A DNA stretch of 64,000 nucleotides, from the NCBI GenBank assembly GCA_947493745.1, contig CANLSM010000005.1:124001-188000 (forward strand), read 5' to 3'. This stretch comes from an uncultured Paracoccaceae bacterium (GTDB taxonomy: Bacteria > Pseudomonadota > Alphaproteobacteria > Rhodobacterales > Rhodobacteraceae). Position 1 is the first letter of the stretch. Each line of letters begins with the position of its first letter. Positions 50,001 through 59,000 of the stretch are shown here, piece by piece. A program made the translations under genes and the position numbers. The notes under the pieces were generated by a model. That model searched no databases. It was not told the DNA's origin and saw nothing but the letters and a program-made list of their open reading frames with translations.

Positions 50001-53000
50001 CCTGCGCCGCCCACTGCGACACCGGCAACGCCACCGCCTGCAATGGCAACCGAGCCTGCAACGGTCACAGCCTTGATTTTCTGCTGGCTGACAGCCTCAA
50101 CCCGAATGTCTTCACCTGAGTTCAGGTCGGAGTTCAGCGCATAGGCTTTGACCTCGGCGGGAGAGGCCTCGCCGATGGTGTTAAAGGCCAGCGCCACACC
50201 GAGCGACACACCGACACCAGCGGTTCCGCCCACAGCGGCAGAAACCGCCATGCTGACAATCGTGGCCGAGATCGAGCTGGAATTGGTCGCGGTGATAGTG
50301 ATGTCACCGACCGCATCCACATCCGAGTCTTCGATATAGGCGTTGGTGACCGTGTCGATCCTGTTCTGCGCATAGGCACCTGACAGACCGATAGCCACAC
50401 CGGCGGTCCCGCCAAAACCGGCAGCCAGGCTGGCCGCGGCTGCAACCGTGCTGATGGTCGCGCGGTTGAAGATCAGCTGATTGCCGACAATCGTGATCTC
50501 GAATGTCCGCCCGTCGGGTGTCACCAGCACCCAGCCATTGTCGCTGTCCGATTTGGTCAGACGGGCGACGAGGCTGTCGGCGCGCTCCAGCTTCTCGGCG
50601 TCGGTCAGGCCGGTCTGCGGGTCAAGCTCGGTGGAGATCTGGTCTTCCGCATCAAGCTCCGCATTCATCAGGCCGATCAGCGCCAGCATCACAGCCCGGT
50701 CAGCGTTGACATCCGTGTTGTCGGGGATTTCCTCATCGCTGCTGTTGGTGGTGAGGTCAGTCTCGACCGCATCATTCAGATTGGCCGCCGTGACAGTGGC
50801 ATTGCCGGAGATATCGACAGTGAAGCTTTCGGGTGCAGCGACAATCGCCATGACGGCCACACCGTCATCCGCAGCCGTTCCAAGCGCATCGATATCCGCG
50901 TCCTCGATATAGGCCAGCGACTGGTTGGAGACCTCGTTGAGTGCAATGCCGAGGCCGATGGACACAGCCACACCTGCGGTGCCGCCAAGCCCGGCTGCCA
51001 GTGCTGCCGCACCGGCAAAGGCATTGATCAGCGAGGCGTCGGAGCTTGTGACCGTGACCTTGTCAGCGGTGATGCCTTCCGTGCCGGAGCCGGAGATGAA
51101 CGCTTTCGGGTCGGCTGCAATCTTGTTCTTGGCTGACGCTGCACCGCCCGCGACGCCAACACCGTTGGAACCTGCAGCAACGGCCATGGCCGCAGCGGCG
51201 ACGGTTGCCTTGATTTCCTGCGTGGCATCGGCGGTGACGATCACATCGGCGCGCGTCGCATCAGACTGCGCGACCACCGATGTGTCTGTCATGGAGGCCG
51301 TTACGGCAGAGCCCACACGGGTCAGGCCGATCCGCTCCCACAGGGCCACGTTGCTGTAATCCTGGACCGAGAGATCAAGGTCTGTGTTCTCACCCGTCGC
51401 CGGATCGACCGGGCCCTCAAGTTCTTCGTCACCGATATAGCGGTAGAACTCACCCTGACGCGGACCCTCAACGACCGAGACAACCTCGCCGTTGGTGATC
51501 GCATCAATGGTCTGGCGGGACGTGTAGTCGGAAGACGTGCTGTCATCGGTCGTATCGATCCAGCCGATCATGTTCTCGGCCACGGAAATCCCGACGCCCA
51601 CGGCAACACTTGTACTGCCGCCGATGGCGATGCTTGCGGCCGCTGCCAGAACATCTGCGGTGATGCTTGCGGTGGAAGACGCGTCGACGTCAATCGTGTC
51701 AGCAGTAACGACACTGGTGTCGATATTCGCCAGGACGTCGCCGACGATCTTGTTGACCGCAACGGCACTGCCCCCGGCCACAGAGACACTTGATCCGCCA
51801 CCCAGAGCCACGGCAGCCGAGGCCGCAATCGCATTGGCATCAATCGTGGCCGTGCGCATGGCCTGAACGGAAATCGTGCCATCCTCGGCTGACACCGGTG
51901 TTCCAACCTCGCCTGAACCGACAATTCGGGCGGAGGCATCGGAGCGGATCGTATTGCGGGCAAAGCTGAGTGCTACGCTCACCGAAATCGACTTGCCAGC
52001 GCCCACGGAGATCGCTGCCGAGGCAGCGGTCACATCCGCGAAGATCGAGGAATCGTCCTCGGCATGGACATTGATGTCACCACCGGTGGATACGGCCTGC
52101 GAGCCTGTCATCAGCGCATTCGCGACCGAGCTTCCGCGGTTCAGCGCAATGATCGGGGCAACGGATACGGTCGTGCTGTCCTGAAGTGTGATCGAGGTCG
52201 AAAGCGCCGCATTCAGCACCTCCGCATCGACGGTCATGTCCGAGGAGGCATCGACGGTGATCGAGCCTGCACCGGCATCCAGATCGCTGTTCGTGACGGT
52301 GGCAGACGCCCCTGACGGTGTTTCGTCGGCCAGCTCGGTCGAGACCAGCGCGTCAATGGTGTTGAAGAGGAAATTCTGGCTCTCCAGACCGATGGTGTTG
52401 AAGGCTAGAACGACGCCCACGGCGATGGATGTACCTGCGCCCTCGGCAATCGTGTTGGCATCGGTTTCCGCATCAATGGCGGCCGTGTTGTCGGCGATTA
52501 CAGAAATGCCACCGGCCATGGCGTCGAGCACGGATGCATCGACACTGGCCACAGCGTTTGCATTGACGACGTTGGTCGCGATGATCGCGTTCACGGCAAT
52601 GGTGTCGCCGCCCACGAAGACCGAGCCACCGTCGGCTTTGACATAGCCGCTGTTCGTTGCATTGATCTGCGCCACTTCGGTGGCGGTCACATCGATGTCG
52701 CCGGTTGTCGTCGTGACGTCCGCATTCCCGATGGAGGCGGTCACATTGCCGCGCACATCATTGGTTGCGATCATCCCGCCAACGGCGGTCGAGTCGCTCT
52801 CGGTCACGTTCAGGTTGACGCCCGGCGGGATCAGGCTTTCGAAATCAATCGGGGTGTATTCAACCCAGTCGGTTGATGCTTCATAGTCGAAGGTGGTGTC
52901 GCTGAAATCGTGCCGGAGATCATAGTCGGTCGCACCGGTGAAGTAGAAGAACCGGCCCTCATCGGCACCGTAGTTCGACCCCAGCCGCACCATCTGACCG

Positions 53001-56000
53001 TTGAAGACAAGCTGCTCGCCAGAGAAGGTCGTGAAGCGGTACTCATTGGAGATGTTCTCCAGCGCGGTCGTGATGATGCTGACGCCGCCATCATTCGACA
53101 CGGTCGAGATGACATCGAGATCAACTTCGCTGTCGATGGCATTGGCATCATTCGCCGTGACGCTCACGCCGGTCGTGGCGTCGATGTCGTTCGCTCCGGC
53201 TTCGCCGGTTCCGACCTGTGCCCAGTCACCGTCGGTGAAGTCAACCGTATCGAGGTCAACCAGACCCGGAGTGCCTTCATACCGGTACATGTTGCCATCG
53301 GTCCCGAGCACCAGGTCTCCGACCGTCAGTGTCGTGTTTCCGCCGTCCGCCTCTTCTGCAAAGGCGCCCTTGATCGACGCATCCGCGCTGCCCGCGACCC
53401 GGTTGAGCGAGATCACCCCGCCTGCCGCGGTGCCCGTTGCATCAATGAAGGCCGAGGCGGTGGACTTGGTCTCGTTGCTGTTGCGGGCAAAGATCTCCGC
53501 ATCGTTCGTAGCGCTGACGGCAACTTCGCCATCTGCATCCGCAACGACGTTCAACAGATAGGCTTCGGCGGAAACCGGGCTCTGCATGCCCGTCAGATCG
53601 GAATCGCCGAGAAGCGCGTCCACAGTGGCGAAGAGCTGGTTGGTGTTCTCATAACCCACTGAGTTGTAGGCGAGAACAATGCCGACACCGGTATCCCCGG
53701 TAGCCGTGGTCGAATTGTTGATGGCGTCTAGCGAAGACGTGTTGGATGCCGACACCCTGATGTTGCCGGTGCCTGCGGTTGTCGAGCCAGCATTCAGTGT
53801 CGAATAGGCGGCATAGGCGTCCGCACCACCATTCATCGTGTTGGTCGCGATCATGCCATTGACCGCCAGCGATGTGCCGTTCCCGCCGATCGAGCCACCC
53901 GACGATTTCACCGATGCATCGACATTGGCGGCCATGGCCGCATCTTCCACGGCGGTGATCGAGATATCGCCATCGGTCGTCGTGACAACCGCATGGGTAA
54001 TGTAGGCTGCGGTATTGGCGCGCAGGTCATTGGTGACAAGGATGCCGCCGACGCCCACGGAATCCGAGTCCGTCACGTTCAGACCCTGCGGGATCAGCTT
54101 GGTCAGCGTCTCCACGACCCAAAGGTCAAGATCATCGAAATTGGTGGCGGAAAGGTCGACATCATCAGTGTCGTCGCCAAGGAAACGATAGACGGTGCCG
54201 GGTGTTGCCGTGCCGCCGTTCGCCCCGCTAAAGTCATCTGCGATGCGGACCCACTGACCATGCTCAAGATCTGCCAGTTGCGGGGTGTCGGAGGCGACCC
54301 AGGATGCCTCAAGCTGATCGTTGAGGGTTTCCTGAAGAACGGACGCGCCACCATCGTTGACCGCACTGCTCTCGGAGACCAGCGTGGTGTTCGAGAACAG
54401 GCGGGCCTTGTCGCTGGCCATCACATCGACATTGCCGCTGGCCGCGATGTCCTGCCCGGCAAGCGCGCCGGAGTTGTCAATATAAGCCTCTGTATTTGCA
54501 GCAACTTTATTGTTTGCAAGCACAAGAGATATCGACTTGCCACCGGCATCGACAAGTGCACCGGCCGCCGAGTCGACCGAGTTTGACATGGTCGCGTTCA
54601 TCAGTTCGGCAGAGGTCGCATCGACGGTGACGTCCGTGCCGGCCGTCACGTCCGAGCTGACAATCCGGGCGATGGCCTCGGACGGATTTTCCCCGTCAAG
54701 CGCCTCGGCGATCAGCGGATCAGAGATGATCGTGTCAACCAGATTGAAGAGCAGGTTGGACGCTTCCCAACCGATCGTGTTGAATGCCAGAGACAGACCA
54801 ACCGCCGTGTCGCCCGTGGCCGTCGAAGACAGCACGGTCGCGTCCAGGATCGCCGTCTGATCGGCACTCACTTCGACCTTGCCCGTCGTTGCCTCAACGA
54901 CCGCGTTGCTGATCTCGGCCAGCGCACCGGTCTGGACCAGGTTGGTCGCGATGCTGCCGTTATAGGCGATGCTGTCGCCGGTCCCCCAGGCGCTGCCGCC
55001 TGACGAGGAAACCTGCACATCCATCGTGGCCAGCATGGTGCCGTTGGCACTGGCATCCACGATCACATCGTCACCGGCGTTGACGGTGATATTCTCGATG
55101 ACCGCACTTGCCTCGGACCGCACATCGTTGGTCACAATGATGCCGCCGATGGCCTTCGAATTGCTCTCGGCAAGGTTGCCGATATTCGGGAAAATATCTG
55201 CAATCTCGACTTCTGCTGTCGCGTCCTCCCAAAGAAGGGTATTCGTCAGATCGGCCTCTGTGAGGGCTGCAAGATCTTGATTTACAAGTGGAATTTCCGA
55301 GAGATAGCGATAGATGCGGCCCTGGGTTCCGTCCGGGCCGTCGCTGGCCACGAGGATGGTATCTCCCTGGCGGATGGTCTGCGTGCCGGACTTGGTCGTG
55401 TACGAGATGTCTTTTTCGAGCAGATCCGCGGCAATGCCGACAAGCTGGTCGATATTGTTGGTGGCCGAGGACTCAACGGAGAGCGAACTGTTCGCCCGCA
55501 GATTTGACTGATCGGTCGCCTCGACCCGGACGGTTCCGCCCGCATCTACGCCGGACGTCACTGTCGCTGTCTGCAATTCCCAGTTGGGGCTGGTCGCGTA
55601 TTGCTGTGTCGCATCAGTCAGATCAACCGACAGCTCGGGATTGATGACGGTGAAGTCGGTGGCATTGGCCTCGATGACCAGAAGCAGGCTGTCATCGGTC
55701 GTGTCGTCCGTATCGACGAGACCGGTCAGACCAGCGCCCGTGTACTGAACGATATCGCCTTCGGAGAAACCTCCGATATCGGCGTGCAGACGGATGGTTT
55801 CACCCGTCTCAAGTGTCGGGATCGATGACCGCGATGTGTAATCGAAATCCGACACCCGGGTAACATCGGTGCCCACATAGGCGTAGACATTGCCGTTGAA
55901 GCTGACCAGATCACCGCCGAGCAACTCGGATGGCGTGTCGGTCGTGCTGAGCGGATCGGCACCTTCCGAAATCCATGCCCGCGTCTCGCTGGAGACCCGG

Positions 56001-59000
56001 TTGCTCGCCAGAACACCACCGGCGGCGTTGCTGTTGGAGCCATATTTCAGCTCTTTCAGTGACTTGCCCTTGTTGTCGGGCTTGTTGCCTTCGATATAGG
56101 CGTCATAGAGCGCCTTCTCGTTCTTCGCGACGGCGGTCGTGTCATTGCCGACAACCGCGTCCAGCAGGTTGACCCGGGACAGAACCAGCGAAGAGCCGAC
56201 TTTCAGGACCTGGAAGACCTTCCCGTCCGCATCGGTGATGTACCACTGCGCGCCGATGGCGAGGCTTTCGATGCTGAGCGGACCTGTGACCTCGATATCG
56301 GCCGCGGCAAGCTCGTCGGCGAGATTCTCAAGAATTTCGACATCATCTGCCGTGTCTTCGTCCGTGTTGTCGAAGAGCGCTGCATCATCGAGCTGATCGC
56401 CGGTGACGCTGGTCAGGTTGTCGATCAGTTCCTCGCGGGTATCGGCGCGGACATTGACGTCGCCGGATGCATCCAGATCGGAGCGTTCCGCATAAGCAAC
56501 CGCACCGGCTGAGTCCGTTTCGATCAGATAGTCCGAGCCGAGGATCGCATCAATCGACTGGAAGAGGATATTGGTCGATTCAAAGCCAAGTGTGTTGAAC
56601 GCGATCACTACGCCAAGGGCCTCGGATTTCGCGTTCATTGTCGCTGTCGTCTCGGCCTGAAGAACTGCCAGATTGAACGCGTCAATCGACAGATCGCCGC
56701 CTTGTGCGTCAACGGTGCTGTCCTCGATGAACGCCTTGGCCTTGGACAACAGAGCGTTGGTTGCAATGATCCCGCCTGTCGCCTCGACCGCGTTGATCGT
56801 GCTTGATTCCAGCGCCAGAAGCGTTGCGCGTTCCGTGGCGGTCACATCAACGGAACCGGCGGATGTCAGGGTCGCATCCTCGACCCGGGCCGTTGCACCA
56901 CCGCTCGCCTCATTGCGGGTCACCATCGCATAATAGGCCTTGGCGGACCCCGTGCTCAGGCCCAGGCCTTTCATCAGAACCGTGGCGATCCCCGGTGGGA
57001 TCAGGTTGGTCGCATCCGCCTCTTTCCAGAAATCGGTATCCGTATAGACGGCCGTCCCGAGGTCGGTATCGCCGGGCGCGGTGGCCTGCGAGCCCATGTA
57101 TTGATAGATCTTGCCCTCAAGCGAGCCGTCGCCATAGGTCGAGGCAACATAGACCAGATCGCCGAATTCCAGCGTCTGCAAGCCGCTCTCGGATGTGTAG
57201 GCATAGCTGTCGAGCAATTGGCTGCCCAATGCATTGAGGGCGCCGATCTGCAGGTCGTTGGTCTTGCTGGCCCCGGTCACGAGGACCGTTTTCGCGTCCA
57301 TCAGCACCGCATCATCGGCAGAGACGCCGATGTCGCCGGTATCGGATGTCAGTGTGGCGGCCTTAACATAGGCGTTCGCTTCGCCTTCCATCAGGTTGGA
57401 AGCCAGCGTGCCGGACGCGGCCATTCCTTCGGCCCCGAATGCCGCTGCAGCGGAAGCCGTGGCATTGCTGTCGATCTGCGACTTCAAGGTGGCGGAGTTC
57501 ACGGCATCGACCGAAACCGATGCGCCCTGAACGGTCGAATCCTCGATCCCCGCGACTGCATCAGCCGCATCGGTAGTGCCGATGTCGGTGCCGATCAGCG
57601 CATCGATGGTCTGGAAGAGCAGGTTGGTCGGCTCGTAGCCGAGCGTGTTGAAGGCCACCAGAACGCCGACCGCATCCGCACCGGCGTTGATCGCGGAAGA
57701 CAGATGCGCATCGAGCGTCGCGGCATTGTTGGCGCTGACTGCGATATCGCCCGTTGCAGTCAGGCTGCTGCCCGTGACCGTTGCTGTCGCATTGGCCAGA
57801 ACCGTGTTGACCATGATTGCGCCGCCGGCAGCCAGACTGTCGCCCTGACCGTTGATTGCGCTGCCGCCCGACGATGTTACGCCGATATCACCTATCGACT
57901 GGTTGATGGCGATTTCGCTCGCCTCAACATTGATGTTTTCGCCAGCAACAAGTGTCGCGTCCGTGACCTTGGCGCTTGCCTCACCGCTCAATTCGTTACG
58001 GACCAGCGCGCCGCCAAACGCATTGCTGTCAGAGCTCGACAGGTTCAGACCGGTCGGGATGATGACCGTCTCGGTCGCCTCTTTCCAGAGGTCCTTGTTG
58101 GTATAGTCCTCGGTCGCCAGATTGATGCTGTCCGCGGTGCCGAGATAGATGTAGATCGCGCCCGGCTCGGGCCCGTCCTCAATCGAGGTCGTGTACTCGC
58201 CGGTATCGAGGAGAAGGTCGAACTCGGTCGTCAGCGCAACGCGGGTGCCATAGTCAACGGCCTGAGTGGCTGCGACAACGGACGGATTGAGAATCCCGCC
58301 TTCAATAACAACTGTCCCATCGGTGCGGAAATCAGCCGGTGCCAGATCACCGATGGCCCGGTCAATGGCCGATGCGCCACCATCATTGGTGCTGATCGCC
58401 TCGGACGAGACTTTCGCGTTGGAATAGATCTCCGCACTGTCATTTGCCCGGACGGAGACACTGCCTGCCGTCGCCTCAACCAATTCTCCGGTGGCGGAGT
58501 CGCGGATCTCGGCGCGAGATGCACTTAGGACTTTGTTATTCGCCAAAATGAAGGCCGCACCGGCACTGGTGGCATTGTTGAGCGTCGTGGATCCGGCTGC
58601 TGCCGCCTCGACCGCGTTGGAGACCGTCGCATTCAGAATCGAGCCATTGTCCGCCTCGACCGTGACATCGCGGGCCGCGGTGATGTTCGAGTTCGAGATA
58701 TAGGCGTAGGCCTGCATCTCGTCTTCCGCCGCACCGATCCCTGTTCCCAGAAGTGTGTCAACGCCCAGAAGAGCGGCGTCAACAATGCCGTCAACGTCAT
58801 ATCCGACCAGGTTGAAGGCAAGCGAAATACCAAGTGCTTCGGCGGAGCCGCGAAGGATCCGCGTGTTGGCGTCAGAGCGGGCGTCCATCAGCGCGTTGTT
58901 GGACGCAGCAACGGTCACATTACCATTCGTGGCGTCGGTAACTGTGACGTCGGCGTCCTCGATCGAGGCGGTTACATCACCGGTCATCTCGTTGTAGGAC

